Of a stretch of 64,000 bases of DNA, positions 9,787 to 19,581 are shown one piece after another; the stretch's first letter is position 1; every line of letters begins with the position of its first letter. Source of the DNA: Thermosipho melanesiensis BI429 (GTDB lineage: Bacteria; Thermotogota; Thermotogae; Thermotogales; Fervidobacteriaceae); assembly GCF_000016905.1 (NCBI RefSeq), contig NC_009616.1:1054001-1118000 (forward strand), given 5' to 3'. The translations under genes and the position numbers were made by a program. A model generated the notes under the pieces. It did not search any database and was not told where the DNA came from. It worked only from the letters and a program-made list of their open reading frames with translations.

Positions 9787-9826
9787 CTGGAACATGTAGC
9801 CCTTTGGCGTTTGAGACACGTTCCAG
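9787..9826 (-). promoter_or_regulatory. rplU leader hairpin (possible r-protein autoregulatory site)
   Basis: In the leader RNA an 11-bp stem (CTGGAACGTGT / ACATGTTCCAG, one G-U pair) closes an 18-base loop that contains CGCC and GGGC. It is about 40 bases upstream of the rplU start. There is no following U-run, so it is not a simple terminator. L21 leaders are known in other bacteria; whether this is homologous is not shown. Confidence 0.6.
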
Positions 9827-9844
9827 GCGACTATAACCTTAAGT

Positions 9845-9874
9845 ATTTTACCACTTTTAATAAAGATGTATGAA
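9845..9874 (-). promoter_or_regulatory. candidate promoter of the rplU cluster
   Basis: On the minus strand TTCATA, an 18-base spacer and TAAAAT precede the structured rplU leader. The -10 element is good and the -35 weak. Confidence 0.45.
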
Positions 9875-9919
9875 AAAATTCTGTTAATGTTGTTTTTCTA
9901 ATAATTAACAAAAAAAGAA

Positions 9920-9949
9920 TTAGACTTTTTTTATTTAGATTGATATAAT
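9920..9949 (+). promoter_or_regulatory. candidate promoter of the MFS-ruvC-polC block
   Basis: TTAGAC and a consensus TATAAT (9944 to 9949) are separated by 18 bases, about 33 bases upstream of the MFS gene start. It diverges from the rplU promoter. Confidence 0.65.
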
Positions 9950-9981
9950 AATTCGTGAAGCGAAATAAGGGAGGAGTTGCT

Positions 9982-11082
9982 ATGGAATTTATTGCTGCGA
10001 TTTTTCATTTTTTTGCGGATTTTTTCAATGCATTTGTTAAACCATTAGCACCATACTTTATTGACAATTTGGGGATTGATAACAAAACTTTTGCAAGTTT
10101 TATGGCACTTTTAGGGGGAGTAACTTCTTTGTTCCAAGTGTTTTTTGGGGCGTATTTTGATAACAAAAAAAGGGATGGGTTGTATATAACAATTATTGTT
10201 TTGTTGGAGATATTTTTTGTGACCTTTTTGGGGATTGTTAAATCTGTATTATTATTTTTCATGTTGGTTGTCATTATTCGGATGTTAAACTCCATTTTTC
10301 ACCCTATAGGTGCAAGCTTTGCGGGAAAAAGGGAAGAAGGAAAACACGTTGCAATATTTTCCGTTGCAGGGACTTTAGGTGCGGGAATTGCTCCTTTGTT
10401 CATAACTTCCTTTCAGGATTTATTTGGCATAGAAAAGTTGTATATTTTAACTGTTACAATGTCTGTTGTTCTTTTGATACTATCAAGGAAAATAATCGGT
10501 TATGAAAAAAAGACTGTGAAAAAAACCCTTTCTTTTAAAGGTGATATTTTAAAGTTGTGGCCTATATTTTTAGTTGTAGCGTCAAGGAGCTTTTCGATGG
10601 ATATTTTCCATACGTATATTCCCATTTATGTAAATGAGATAGGGAAGTCCTTAATTGTAGGTGGCTCTATATTAACATTTGGAATGATGTTGGGTGTTTT
10701 TACGAATTTTTTTGGTACAATTGTACTTGAAAAGACAAACGATAAAATTACAAATGCAATAGGTTTTTTTGGGATGGGTATTTTTGGACTTTTATTTGTT
10801 CTTGTATCGGATATTTATTTTAAAGTCTTTTCCTTTATTATTTTTGACGGTTTTAGCTTTTTCACCATGTCTTCTAACATAGTTTCGGCACAAAAATTAC
10901 TTCCCAATAACAAAGCGCTTGCCTCTTCCATTTCAATGGGTTTTTCTTGGGCAGTTGGTATTTTGTTATCAAGTGGTTATGCAGCTGTATTTGGGAATAA
11001 TACCATGTTTATGTTTTTAAGTGCTAGTATAATGCCTATTGTTACTGTTATCGTATATCTAATATCTTTGCGGAGGGAATAA
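9982..11082 (+). CDS. MFS transporter
   Basis: A 366-residue polytopic membrane protein with about 11 to 12 hydrophobic helices in two halves and a cytoplasmic linker near residues 170 to 185 (basic, [10 protein letters not shown]). A major-facilitator motif A variant, [11 protein letters not shown], lies in the loop after the second helix. It resembles the fosmidomycin-resistance and sugar-efflux branches, but the substrate cannot be told. The start is ATG 9982, preceded by GGGAGGAG; the upstream in-frame GTG 9955 has no ribosome-binding site. The stop is 2 bases before ruvC. Confidence 0.85.
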   Translation: MEFIAAIFHFFADFFNAFVKPLAPYFIDNLGIDNKTFASFMALLGGVTSLFQVFFGAYFDNKKRDGLYITIIVLLEIFFVTFLGIVKSVLLFFMLVVIIRMLNSIFHPIGASFAGKREEGKHVAIFSVAGTLGAGIAPLFITSFQDLFGIEKLYILTVTMSVVLLILSRKIIGYEKKTVKKTLSFKGDILKLWPIFLVVASRSFSMDIFHTYIPIYVNEIGKSLIVGGSILTFGMMLGVFTNFFGTIVLEKTNDKITNAIGFFGMGIFGLLFVLVSDIYFKVFSFIIFDGFSFFTMSSNIVSAQKLLPNNKALASSISMGFSWAVGILLSSGYAAVFGNNTMFMFLSASIMPIVTVIVYLISLRRE

Positions 11083-11084
11083 GT

Positions 11085-11558
11085 TTGAAGATAATAGGTA
11101 TTGATCCAGGTTATGGTATACTAGGATATGGCGTTTTGGAAAAGAGTGGAAATAAAATTTCACACATTACTCATGGTGTAATTACCACTGATAAAGAACT
11201 TTCCATGTATAAAAGGCTTCAGGTGATTTACGAGGAATTTTTAAGACTTTTAAAGGAGTATTCTCCCGATGCATGTGCTATTGAAAGCCTATTTTTTTAC
11301 AAAAACGTCAAAACGGCTATTCGTGTTGGAGAAGCAAGAGGTGTAATTTTGCTTGCAACCTCACAGATGGATCTTCCACTGTATGAATTTACACCTTATC
11401 AAGTAAAGAACAATATAACCGGTTATGGACATTCTGATAAAAAGCAAGTTCAAAAGATGGTGAAAATGCTTTTGAATTTAGATAAAATTCCAAGACCTGA
11501 TGATGCAGCAGATGCTTTAGCTGTTGCATGGTGCCTGGCAGTGGAAACTAGATTTTAG
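11085..11558 (+). CDS. ruvC: Holliday junction resolvase RuvC
   Basis: A 157-residue RNase H-fold endonuclease that cuts four-way DNA junctions. The catalytic acids are D7 (IGIDPGYG), the Glu in CAIESLFF near residue 67, and the aspartates of [12 protein letters not shown] near the C-terminus. Length matches the family. It starts at TTG 11085 with a GGAGGGAATA ribosome-binding site. ruvA and ruvB are not adjacent. polC follows after 11 bases, so the two probably share an mRNA. Confidence 0.95.
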   Translation: MKIIGIDPGYGILGYGVLEKSGNKISHITHGVITTDKELSMYKRLQVIYEEFLRLLKEYSPDACAIESLFFYKNVKTAIRVGEARGVILLATSQMDLPLYEFTPYQVKNNITGYGHSDKKQVQKMVKMLLNLDKIPRPDDAADALAVAWCLAVETRF

Positions 11559-11569
11559 GGAGGAATAAG

Positions 11570-14500
11570 ATGAAATATGTTTTTGAGAAATTAGCTTTTC
11601 CCGTTTCAAGGTTTTATGAGTATTTTAATATAGAAGTATCTGGGGAAATAACAAAGATTGTTTATGAACCTTCTAACAGGGTTTTAACTTTCCACGTGAA
11701 AAAGGCTTTTGGAGACTTTAACAGGTTGAAAGAAAAGTTAAAAGTGTTTTTTGGGGTTAATGTGGAGATAGAGTATGAGGTAACAGAGTTAGAAAGAGAA
11801 GAGATTTTGGGAATTTTAAACGGAACGGCTCCTTATGTAAAAGACGTAGAGATATTTGAGAATGAGATATTGATAAGAACATTTGGTGAATTTGCCAAAA
11901 AAAAGATAGAAAAGGAAATAAACCATATAGAGAAGGTTACGGGGAAAACGGTAAAAGTGGAAATTGTTGAGGAAACATTTAAAATTGAACCTCCGAAAAT
12001 AGAAAATAATTTAAAGAAATTTGATGAAGATAAAAAGTATTATTTCCCATCGAATATACCGTTGAATGCGAAAAGGGTATTTTTGAGGGGAAAGGTTTTT
12101 AAATTGGAACAACAATATGGAGTTTTTTCTGTATACATTACGGATAGAAAAGAGTCTATTTTGGGAAAGATTTTTGATAATGCAAATGAATTTAGTACGT
12201 TAATAAAAGAGGGAAATTGGTATTATTTTAAGGGTTCAATGGGTGTTGACAAAAGAGGAGGATATTATTTTGCAATAAATGATGTATTTAAAGATCCAAG
12301 TCCCATAGAAAGAAAAGATACCTATGAAGAAAAAAGAGTAGAATTACATATTCATTCAAAGATGAGTGATTTAGATGCAATCGTGGATATAAAGGAAGTA
12401 GTGCGAAAGGTTAAAGAGTGGGGGTGGAGTGCAGTTGCAATAACAGATCATGGAAATGTTCAATCCATTCCTTATTTGTTTGAAGAAGCGGAAAAGAATG
12501 GTATTAAGCCTATTTTTGGTACGGAAATGTATGTTTTAAACGAAATGGGGGATATAGTAAAGAATTTGGTTGAAGACAAAATGTTAGATGATGTAACGTA
12601 TACGGTGTTTGACCTTGAAACAACAGGGACAAACGCAAAATTCGACGAGATTATAGAAATTGGTGCGGTAAAGTACAGAGACGGTAAGGTTATTAATACC
12701 TTTTCAAGCTTTGTAAAACCTACAAAGAGTATATCGGAATTTACCCAAAAACTTACGGGAATTACAGATGAAATGGTAAAAGATGCAAAATCTATAGAAG
12801 AGGTTTTCCCGGAATTTTTGAAATTTATTGATGGGACCGTTTTAGTTGCACATAATGCCGATTTTGACTATGGGTTTATTAGGGAGGTTAATAGAAGGTT
12901 ATACAATAAAGAACTTGATTTTGCTTATCTTGATACCTTGAAACTTTCCAAAGTACTACTTAGAGGGAAGGTAAAATCCTTTGGGCTTGGAAAACTTGTG
13001 GAATATTTTAAGTTAGGGCCTTTTAAACATCATAGGGCGTTTGAAGATGCAAGTGTAACTGCCGATTTGTTTGGAAAATTGTTGGAGCTACTTTTAAAAA
13101 GAGGTATAAAGACATTGGGGCAGGTTAATAATTTGAAGAATACTTCATCAATCTCCACCATTCGCACTAAAAAACAATTTAATCATATTACAATTTTAGT
13201 AAGGGATAAGGTAGGATTAAAAAATCTCTATAAATTAGTTTCAGATGCACATGTAAAGTATTTTAAATATGTTCCTTTTGTTCCGAAAAAGGAGTTAATA
13301 AAATACAGAGAAGGTCTTTTATTGGGTACCGGTTGTGAAAGCGGAGAAATCTTTCAAGCGTTAACGGGTTCTTCAACGGATGAAGAAATTTTAGAAATGT
13401 TAAAAGATTACGATTACGTGGAGATTTTTCCCTTGGATACTATTGTTAGTGTTGAAAGAGAAGTTGCAAAGCAGGTATATAAAAGGTTGTATGAACTTGC
13501 AAAGAGACTAGATTTACCGGTGGTTATGGTAAGTAATGCACATTTTTTGGAACCTGAGGATATAAAGGCAAGGCATGTACTTCTTTCGCCCATTGAAAAG
13601 AGTAATCCACACGATGATGATTTAAGGGATAAAGACGCAAAGTTATACCTTAGAACTACTGATGAAATGATGAAAGAGGCTTTTGAGATTTTTGAAGATG
13701 AGAAAATTGCGTATGAAATTGTTGTGGAGAATACAAATAAAATAGCTAATAATATGATAGAGGATGTAAAACCTATAAAGAGAAAATTGCATCCTCCAAT
13801 AATTGAAGGTGCAGACGAAAAGGTAAGATCGTTGTCAATTAAACGTGCTAAAGAGTTGTATGGTGATCCACTACCTGATGTTATTGAAAAAAGGTTGGAG
13901 AAAGAGTTGGAGAGTATAATAGGACATGGTTATGCTGTGTTGTATGAGATAGCACACCTTATTGTGAAAAAAGCAAATGAGGATGGATACGTGGTTGGTT
14001 CACGTGGATCTGTAGGTTCTTCGTTTGTTGCATATCTTATGGGAATTACAGAAGTAAATCCTTTACCACCACATTATCTATGCCCGAAATGTAAGTATTT
14101 AGAGTTTTCAAAAGATATGGGTTCAGGATACGATTTGCCCAACAAGCTTTGTCCTAAGTGTGGAACAAAGCTTGAAAAGACAGGGCAAGACATTCCATTT
14201 GAAGTTTTTATGGGATTTAAAGGTGATAAGGTGCCGGATATTGATTTGAATTTTTCAGGTGAATATCAAGAAAGGGCACATAGCTATATAGTTGAACTTT
14301 TTGGTAAAGATAATGTTTTAAGGGCAGGGACTATTAGTACCATAGCAGAAAAAAGTGCAATAGGGTACGTGAAAAGTTATATGGAAGTTAAAGGTGAAAC
14401 ATTACATCAGGCAGAACAGATTAGGTTGGCGGAAATGGTTGCTGGGGTAAAAAGAACAACTGGACAACATCCAGGCGGATTGATGATTGTACCAAAAGAT

Positions 14501-15658
14501 ATGACGGTATATGATTTTACCCCTATCCAGTACCCTGCCAACAAAAAAGACTCTGAAATGTGTACAACCCATTTTGCTTACGAATCAATCCACGATGATT
14601 TGGTGAAATTAGATGCGCTTGGACATGATGACCCTACTATGTTGAAACTTTTGTACGAGTATACAGGAGTAGATCCAACTAAGGTTCCCATGGATGATAA
14701 AAAGACGTTGGAGATATTCTCCTCTTTAAAACCTTTAAAGGTAAAAGCCGAGGAGCTTGGCATAGATGTTGGAACTATAGGTATTCCTGAGTTTGGAACG
14801 AATTTTGTCCAGGAAATGTTAAAAGAAACAAGGCCAAAGACGTTTGCGGAATTAGTTAGAATTTCCGGACTTTCACACGGTACAGATGTTTGGTTAAATA
14901 ACGCGCAAGATATAATTAAGTCAGGAAACGCCACACTTTCGGAAGTTATATCTTGTCGTGATGATATTATGATATACCTTATCAATGCAGGTGTGGAAGA
15001 ATCTCGCGCATTTAAGATAATGGAAAACGTTAGAAAGGGAAAGGGCATTTCAGAAGATGATGAAAAGTTGATGAGAGAAAAAAACGTTCCTGAATGGTTT
15101 ATACAATCTTGTAAAAAAATAAAATATCTTTTCCCTAAAGCACACGCAGTTGCATATGTTAGTATGGCATTTAGAATAGCGTACTTTAAGGTTCATTATC
15201 CCCTTGCCTATTATGCGGCGTATTTTTCAATAAAGGGAGATGAATTTTCCATTGAAACTATTTTAAGGGGTATAAAATCTATAAAGAAAAAATTGGCGGA
15301 GTTAAATGCTCAAATGAAAAAAGACGTTAAAGAAAAGAACGAAGAAAAGGTACTTGAGGCGGCTCTTGAAATGTACTTAAGAGGTTATTCTTTCTTGCCT
15401 CCTGATATATTAAAAAGTGATTATAGAAGGTTTATAATAGAGGGCAATGAATTAAGAATACCACTTAACAAAATACCAGGTGTAGGGGATAATGTGGCGT
15501 TATCAATTATTCAAGCAAGAATGGAAAAGCCATTTACATCTATTGATGATTTAAAAAAACGTACTAAGTTGAGTAAAGCACACATTAATACAATGAGAAA
15601 GTTAAGGATTTTAGAAGACCTTCCAGAAACGGATCAATCCACACTATTTGATTTTTAA
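11570..15658 (+). CDS. polC: DNA polymerase III alpha subunit, PolC type
   Basis: A 1362-residue replicative polymerase. An N-terminal region and OB fold come first, then the PHP domain (ELHIHSKMSDLDA near residue 260). The PHP domain is split by a DnaQ-like 3'-5' exonuclease with FDLETTG (about residue 347), HNADFDYGF and HRAFEDASVTAD. A zinc-binding pair of CPKC motifs lies near 838 and 861. The palm catalytic aspartates are in VPDIDLNFSGEY near 888, and a helix-hairpin-helix (KIPGVGDNVALSI) is near the C-terminus. The built-in proofreading domain defines PolC rather than DnaE. The start is ATG 11570 after GGGAGGAATAAG. No defects seen. Confidence 0.97.
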   Translation: MKYVFEKLAFPVSRFYEYFNIEVSGEITKIVYEPSNRVLTFHVKKAFGDFNRLKEKLKVFFGVNVEIEYEVTELEREEILGILNGTAPYVKDVEIFENEILIRTFGEFAKKKIEKEINHIEKVTGKTVKVEIVEETFKIEPPKIENNLKKFDEDKKYYFPSNIPLNAKRVFLRGKVFKLEQQYGVFSVYITDRKESILGKIFDNANEFSTLIKEGNWYYFKGSMGVDKRGGYYFAINDVFKDPSPIERKDTYEEKRVELHIHSKMSDLDAIVDIKEVVRKVKEWGWSAVAITDHGNVQSIPYLFEEAEKNGIKPIFGTEMYVLNEMGDIVKNLVEDKMLDDVTYTVFDLETTGTNAKFDEIIEIGAVKYRDGKVINTFSSFVKPTKSISEFTQKLTGITDEMVKDAKSIEEVFPEFLKFIDGTVLVAHNADFDYGFIREVNRRLYNKELDFAYLDTLKLSKVLLRGKVKSFGLGKLVEYFKLGPFKHHRAFEDASVTADLFGKLLELLLKRGIKTLGQVNNLKNTSSISTIRTKKQFNHITILVRDKVGLKNLYKLVSDAHVKYFKYVPFVPKKELIKYREGLLLGTGCESGEIFQALTGSSTDEEILEMLKDYDYVEIFPLDTIVSVEREVAKQVYKRLYELAKRLDLPVVMVSNAHFLEPEDIKARHVLLSPIEKSNPHDDDLRDKDAKLYLRTTDEMMKEAFEIFEDEKIAYEIVVENTNKIANNMIEDVKPIKRKLHPPIIEGADEKVRSLSIKRAKELYGDPLPDVIEKRLEKELESIIGHGYAVLYEIAHLIVKKANEDGYVVGSRGSVGSSFVAYLMGITEVNPLPPHYLCPKCKYLEFSKDMGSGYDLPNKLCPKCGTKLEKTGQDIPFEVFMGFKGDKVPDIDLNFSGEYQERAHSYIVELFGKDNVLRAGTISTIAEKSAIGYVKSYMEVKGETLHQAEQIRLAEMVAGVKRTTGQHPGGLMIVPKDMTVYDFTPIQYPANKKDSEMCTTHFAYESIHDDLVKLDALGHDDPTMLKLLYEYTGVDPTKVPMDDKKTLEIFSSLKPLKVKAEELGIDVGTIGIPEFGTNFVQEMLKETRPKTFAELVRISGLSHGTDVWLNNAQDIIKSGNATLSEVISCRDDIMIYLINAGVEESRAFKIMENVRKGKGISEDDEKLMREKNVPEWFIQSCKKIKYLFPKAHAVAYVSMAFRIAYFKVHYPLAYYAAYFSIKGDEFSIETILRGIKSIKKKLAELNAQMKKDVKEKNEEKVLEAALEMYLRGYSFLPPDILKSDYRRFIIEGNELRIPLNKIPGVGDNVALSIIQARMEKPFTSIDDLKKRTKLSKAHINTMRKLRILEDLPETDQSTLFDF

Positions 15659-15833
15659 AATTCGTTTTATATTTTTGCTTTTTATATTTTTATGTTGTAC
15701 TTTATGTTTTTAGTTGTTTTTATTAAAATAAAAAAATTTTCGGTAAAATTTTGTTTTTTTGTAATTTTATGTTAAAATATATATGCGTTGTTACAGTTCT
15801 ATTAATATCTGTTCAAGGAGGAGTGGTATAACT

Positions 15834-16109
15834 ATGGAAACACTTAAAGTTAGTTCAAAGTCAAACCCCAACAAGGTAGCAGGTGCTATTGTAGGTTCTC
15901 TCAATAAAAATGAAAAGCTCGAGATTCAAGCGATTGGGGCGGGTGCTGTTAACCAAGCCTCCAAGGCTTTAGCAGTTGCAAGGAGGTTTTTAGCTGAAGA
16001 GGGGAAAGACTTGTATGCCGTACCTGGTTTCATTGAAGTTGAAATTGATGGTGAAACAAGGACAGGTATAACCTTTAGGGTTTATCTTACAAAAAAGAAG
16101 GCGGAATAA
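15834..16109 (+). CDS. spoVS: SpoVS/Alba-like small protein
   Basis: A 91-residue protein of the stage V sporulation protein S family, with ETLKVSSKSNPNKVAGAIVG, the GAGAVNQASKALAVARRFL segment and the C-terminal GETRTGITFRVYL. The family has an Alba-like fold and is thought to bind nucleic acid. It occurs in non-sporulating lineages such as Thermotogota, so the name does not imply sporulation. It starts at ATG 15834 after AAGGAGGAG; the longer in-frame start at 15783 is rejected. An AT-rich 175-base gap upstream, with a TAAAAT box, probably carries its promoter. Confidence 0.93.
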   Translation: METLKVSSKSNPNKVAGAIVGSLNKNEKLEIQAIGAGAVNQASKALAVARRFLAEEGKDLYAVPGFIEVEIDGETRTGITFRVYLTKKKAE

Positions 16110-16116
16110 TTTGTGA

Positions 16117-16350
16117 ATGGGTGATTTAGAGTATATTGCTAAGAGTTGCAAAGAAGATAAAAGGTTATTGAAAATTTTAAAAGACGTTGCAAATATGACA
16201 AAGGAAGAAAAGGAAGAGTTTTCAAGAAAGGTTAGAAGCTATTTTATGGATAAAAATTCCGAAGAGGATAGTCAAGCTTATAGGTTTTTCAAGATTGTTT
16301 TAGAAAACAACAATGCGGAAAGAATATTAAAGATATTGGGGGATGATTAA
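16117..16350 (+). CDS. small helical protein of unknown function
   Basis: A 77-residue, highly charged, all-helical protein (MGDLEYIAKSCKEDKRLLKI, then an MTKEEKEEFSRKVRSYF segment) with no membrane helix or recognisable motif. It lies 7 bases after spoVS and 30 bases before the DUF1385 gene, so it belongs to the same transcript. The ribosome-binding site is weak and may rely on coupling to spoVS. I do not recognise the family. Confidence 0.7.
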   Translation: MGDLEYIAKSCKEDKRLLKILKDVANMTKEEKEEFSRKVRSYFMDKNSEEDSQAYRFFKIVLENNNAERILKILGDD

Positions 16351-16380
16351 CCCCAATTTCTTTGTTATAGGGGGAATAAT

Positions 16381-17238
16381 ATGAAGGTTGGAGGTCAAGC
16401 AATAATCGAAGGTGTTTTAATGATGGGTAAAAAAATAGTTATTGCTGTTAGAAATGAGAAAGGGGAAATAGTTAAAGAAGAGTTGGGAAGGATTAAGAAC
16501 AAAAGGATTTTGAAAATTCCTTTTGTTAGAGGACTTTTTAGCCTTTTTTATTCTATGTATTTTGGATTGAAAGGTTTGGATAGATCTGCTGAGATTGCTA
16601 CGGGAGAAGAAATGAAGAAATCTGACACATTTTTTTCCATTTTTCTTGCAATTGTTTTGGGAATTGGTCTTTTTATACTACTTCCTGTGTATTTAACGGG
16701 GCTTTTAGGTGTGAAAAATGACGAATTTTTATTTTCACTAGTAGATGGATTTATTAGACTTGCTTTTTTTCTTATTTATGTGTGGGTAATTTCGTTTATG
16801 AAGGATGTAAAAAGGGTTTTTCAGTACCACGGTGCAGAACATAAGACTATACATGCGCATGAAAATGGGGAAGAACTTACAGTGGAAAATATAAAGAAAT
16901 ATTCCACTATACATCCCAGATGCGGCACGAATTTTATCATGATTTTTTTGATAGTTGCAATAGTATTGTTTAGTCTATTTGGAATATACAATCCTTTGAC
17001 TTGGGGAGAAAGGATTTTAGTTAGAATAATTTTTATTCCTATTGTAGCTTCCATTTCATATGAACTTTTGAAATTGTTCGATAAAGTAAAATTTTTGAGA
17101 TTTTTGGCATTACCTGGACTTCTTTTGCAAAAACTTACCACTGCAGAACCAGATGAAAGACAAATTGAAGTTGCAATTGAATCGTTAAAGTTTGCCTTAG
17201 AAGGTGATGAAGAAGAGGAAGTGGAATATATAGGATAA
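16381..17238 (+). CDS. DUF1385 (YqhQ-like) membrane protein
   Basis: A 285-residue protein beginning KVGGQAIIEGVLMMGKK, the signature start of DUF1385/YqhQ. Several hydrophobic helices lie between residues 45 and 150, and the conserved FQYHGAEHKTIHAHENGE and HPRCGTNFIM motifs follow, rich in His and Cys that could bind metal. The family is widespread next to prfA or recombination genes, and its biochemical role is unknown. The C-terminal tail is acidic. The gene ends inside a terminator stem. Confidence 0.88.
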   Translation: MKVGGQAIIEGVLMMGKKIVIAVRNEKGEIVKEELGRIKNKRILKIPFVRGLFSLFYSMYFGLKGLDRSAEIATGEEMKKSDTFFSIFLAIVLGIGLFILLPVYLTGLLGVKNDEFLFSLVDGFIRLAFFLIYVWVISFMKDVKRVFQYHGAEHKTIHAHENGEELTVENIKKYSTIHPRCGTNFIMIFLIVAIVLFSLFGIYNPLTWGERILVRIIFIPIVASISYELLKLFDKVKFLRFLALPGLLLQKLTTAEPDERQIEVAIESLKFALEGDEEEEVEYIG

Positions 17239-17260
17239 CGGGCTATTTAGCCCGTTTTTG
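17238..17260 (+). terminator. Rho-independent terminator between convergent genes
   Basis: A 7-bp stem ACGGGCT / AGCCCGT with loop ATTT is followed by TTTTG on the plus strand. It overlaps the ends of both the DUF1385 gene and lysA; on the minus strand the downstream bases are not T-rich, so it mainly serves the plus strand. Confidence 0.8.
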
Positions 17261-18395
17261 TTATGTTTCTAAATAAATCATCGATTGTTTCTTTCCTTCT
17301 AATTAAAATGTCTTTCCCATCCACTGTTACCAATACTTCTGCAGGTCTTGTTGTACCGTTGTAGTTATTTGACATGGAGTAACCATATGCACCTGTGTTT
17401 TTAATGATGAGTATATCATTTGTATTGACTTTTTTTATTTTCCTATCTTTTGCAAGAAAATCTCCAGTTTCACATAAAGGTCCTACGATATCGGCCTTAA
17501 TATACTCTAAGCTGTTGTTTAAGACCTCTATTTCGTGGTATGCGTTGTATAGCGCAGGGCGAATAAGGTGGTTCATACCACTTTCTACTACAACAAACGT
17601 TTTATTTTCAGTTTCTTTAACTAAAATTACTTTTGTAACTAAGACTCCTGCAGGAGCAATAATGAATCTTCCAATTTCGTTTATTACCATATCAAATTCG
17701 GACAAAAAAGGAATTACTTCTTTTTTGTATTTTTCAAGGTCTAGTTCTTTTTCTTCGTTGTAGCTTATCCCCCAACCCCCACCAATGTTTATATGTTTTA
17801 TATTGTACTTTTTTGCTAGTTCTAAGGTTTTTTCTATGGCTTCTTTAAAAGGCTCAACATCTGTAATTTGTGAACCAATATGTAGGTGTAGTCCCGTTAT
17901 TTTTCCACTTTTAAGTATATCTTTTGCTACGTTAAATGACACGCCAAATTTGTGACTTTTTAACCCTGTTGATATATACGGGTGTGTTTTTGCATCTATA
18001 TCTGGATTTACACGTAAAAATAGGTTGAATGATTCTTCAGTTTTCCAAAGAAGGTCAAATTCTTCTTTGCTATCTATGTTTACGTAGTTTACACCGTATT
18101 CTTTCATTACCTTTTTTTGTTTTTCCGTTTTTCCATTTCCGTTCCAGATAATTTTTTCCCCTGGGATATTTGCCAATTTGCATGCGTGTAATTCTCCCTC
18201 ACCTAATATGTCCATTCCAAAACCGTTTTTTGCGATAATTTTTAACAAGTGAGGATTGTTGTTTGCCTTTACCGCAAATGTTGGAAATATGTTTGCTTCT
18301 TTAAATACATCTTTCACCATTGATATTCTTTCAATAAGTGTCTTTTCAAAATACAAATAAAAAGGAGTTTCGTATTTTCCCATTATTTCGGTCAT
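17247..18395 (-). CDS. lysA: diaminopimelate decarboxylase
   Basis: A 382-residue fold-type III PLP enzyme that converts meso-diaminopimelate to L-lysine. The PLP lysine is K43 in FAVKANNNPHLL. The glycine-rich phosphate-binding motif NIGGGWGISY lies near residue 205, and the second-subunit active-site motif is GPLCETGD, with the substrate-contact GAYGYSMSNNYNG near 340. It overlaps the upstream M20 gene by four bases, so the two are co-translated, which suggests that gene also belongs to lysine synthesis. Confidence 0.94.
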   Translation of the reverse strand: MTEIMGKYETPFYLYFEKTLIERISMVKDVFKEANIFPTFAVKANNNPHLLKIIAKNGFGMDILGEGELHACKLANIPGEKIIWNGNGKTEKQKKVMKEYGVNYVNIDSKEEFDLLWKTEESFNLFLRVNPDIDAKTHPYISTGLKSHKFGVSFNVAKDILKSGKITGLHLHIGSQITDVEPFKEAIEKTLELAKKYNIKHINIGGGWGISYNEEKELDLEKYKKEVIPFLSEFDMVINEIGRFIIAPAGVLVTKVILVKETENKTFVVVESGMNHLIRPALYNAYHEIEVLNNSLEYIKADIVGPLCETGDFLAKDRKIKKVNTNDILIIKNTGAYGYSMSNNYNGTTRPAEVLVTVDGKDILIRRKETIDDLFRNITKTG

Positions 18396-19486
18396 TTTGT
18401 CAACTCCTTGAGAAAGTTAAATATGATATTTGAGTAGTATGGTATAACATCGTCTTTTGGAAGAAATTTTGGGTTGTGAAGTCCATATTTTTCGTCTATA
18501 CGTGTTCCGATCCAAAACATCAACGAAGGATATTCTTGACTGAAATATCCAAAATCTTCTCCTGTAAACTTCATGTTGCATTCCACAAAGTTTGCATCTG
18601 TACTTTTCAGAAAGTCTTTAAATTTAAAGAATAATTCGTCGTTAACAATTACTGGTGGATATTCACTTCCCTTTGATATGGAAAAACTTCCTTTATTTTC
18701 TTTTGCGGTTTTTTCCGCTAAATTTTCAAGTATTGAGATTATACTTTTTGTTTTTTCTGAGGAATTTGTCCTAATGCTTCCCATTATCGTTGTTTCTTGT
18801 GATACGATGTTTCTTGCGTTTCCACCTGCAATTTTTCCAAATGCCACTAACGAATCTTCAAATTTTAGCGAGTAAAATTCGTTTAAAAAATTACTTGCCA
18901 TTTTTATTGAATCAATGCCGTTTTCATAGAAAGCCACATGAGAAGCTTTTCCGTAAAATGTTACATCAATTTCTGTTGCTGCGGCAAATAATGTTCCTTT
19001 TGTTGTTGATATTGTTTTAAAGTCGTATTCGTCAGTTACATGTAGCGCAATTGCATATTTTACCGGAAGTTCTTCTATTTCATCTAGTACATACCTTGCA
19101 CCTGCTCCTGTTTCTTCTCCGGGCTGGAATACAAATGCAAAGTTTTGATCTATGTTATTTTCCGTTATTTTTTTTATTAAATCGTATGCTATTGACATAT
19201 GGATATCGTGGCCACATGCATGCATATTTGAATTTTTCGATGCATACTTCCAATCTGTTTTTTCTTCAATGGGTAGTCCATCTATATCTGCTCTGTAGAT
19301 TATAAATGGCTTACCTTTTTTAGGTTCATAGATTGCAATAACGCCAGTTCCAGCAATTTTGTAAATTTTTAAATTATTGTTGTTTAAGGATTTTAAGGCG
19401 TTTAATAAGATTTTTTGTGTTTCAAATTCCCTAAATGAGATTTCTGGATTTTGGTGTAAAATGTGTCTTAATTCTATTGCTTCCAT
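18392..19486 (-). CDS. M20D-family deacylase, probable N-acetyldiaminopimelate deacetylase
   Basis: A 364-residue zinc amidohydrolase. Metal ligands lie in IIYRADIDGLP, NMHACGHDIHMS and QPGEETGAGA; the last carries the catalytic Glu pair. A dimerisation domain sits in the middle. The family includes hippurate hydrolase, IAA-amino acid hydrolase and N-acetyl-LL-DAP deacetylase (DapL). Its four-base overlap with lysA supports the lysine-pathway role, but this specificity is an inference. The start ATG 19486 has a GGAGGTGAG ribosome-binding site. Confidence 0.85.
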   Translation of the reverse strand: MEAIELRHILHQNPEISFREFETQKILLNALKSLNNNNLKIYKIAGTGVIAIYEPKKGKPFIIYRADIDGLPIEEKTDWKYASKNSNMHACGHDIHMSIAYDLIKKITENNIDQNFAFVFQPGEETGAGARYVLDEIEELPVKYAIALHVTDEYDFKTISTTKGTLFAAATEIDVTFYGKASHVAFYENGIDSIKMASNFLNEFYSLKFEDSLVAFGKIAGGNARNIVSQETTIMGSIRTNSSEKTKSIISILENLAEKTAKENKGSFSISKGSEYPPVIVNDELFFKFKDFLKSTDANFVECNMKFTGEDFGYFSQEYPSLMFWIGTRIDEKYGLHNPKFLPKDDVIPYYSNIIFNFLKELTK

Positions 19487-19506
19487 TTGCTCACCTCCTT
19501 ATTTCG

Positions 19507-19535
19507 TTTTAATGATAGCATATGTATGTTATAAT
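19507..19535 (+). promoter_or_regulatory. candidate promoter of the pheS block
   Basis: A consensus TATAAT (19530 to 19535) sits about 47 bases before the pheS start; a weak TTTTAA lies 17 bases upstream of it. Confidence 0.4.
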
Positions 19536-19581
19536 TATTATTGAATTTCGTTTCATATTGGTTAATTTTGGAGGTGTTTTA

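Noticed and set aside
14578-15048. 156-codon minus-strand frame within polC
   Set aside because: Antisense to the well-supported polymerase domain.
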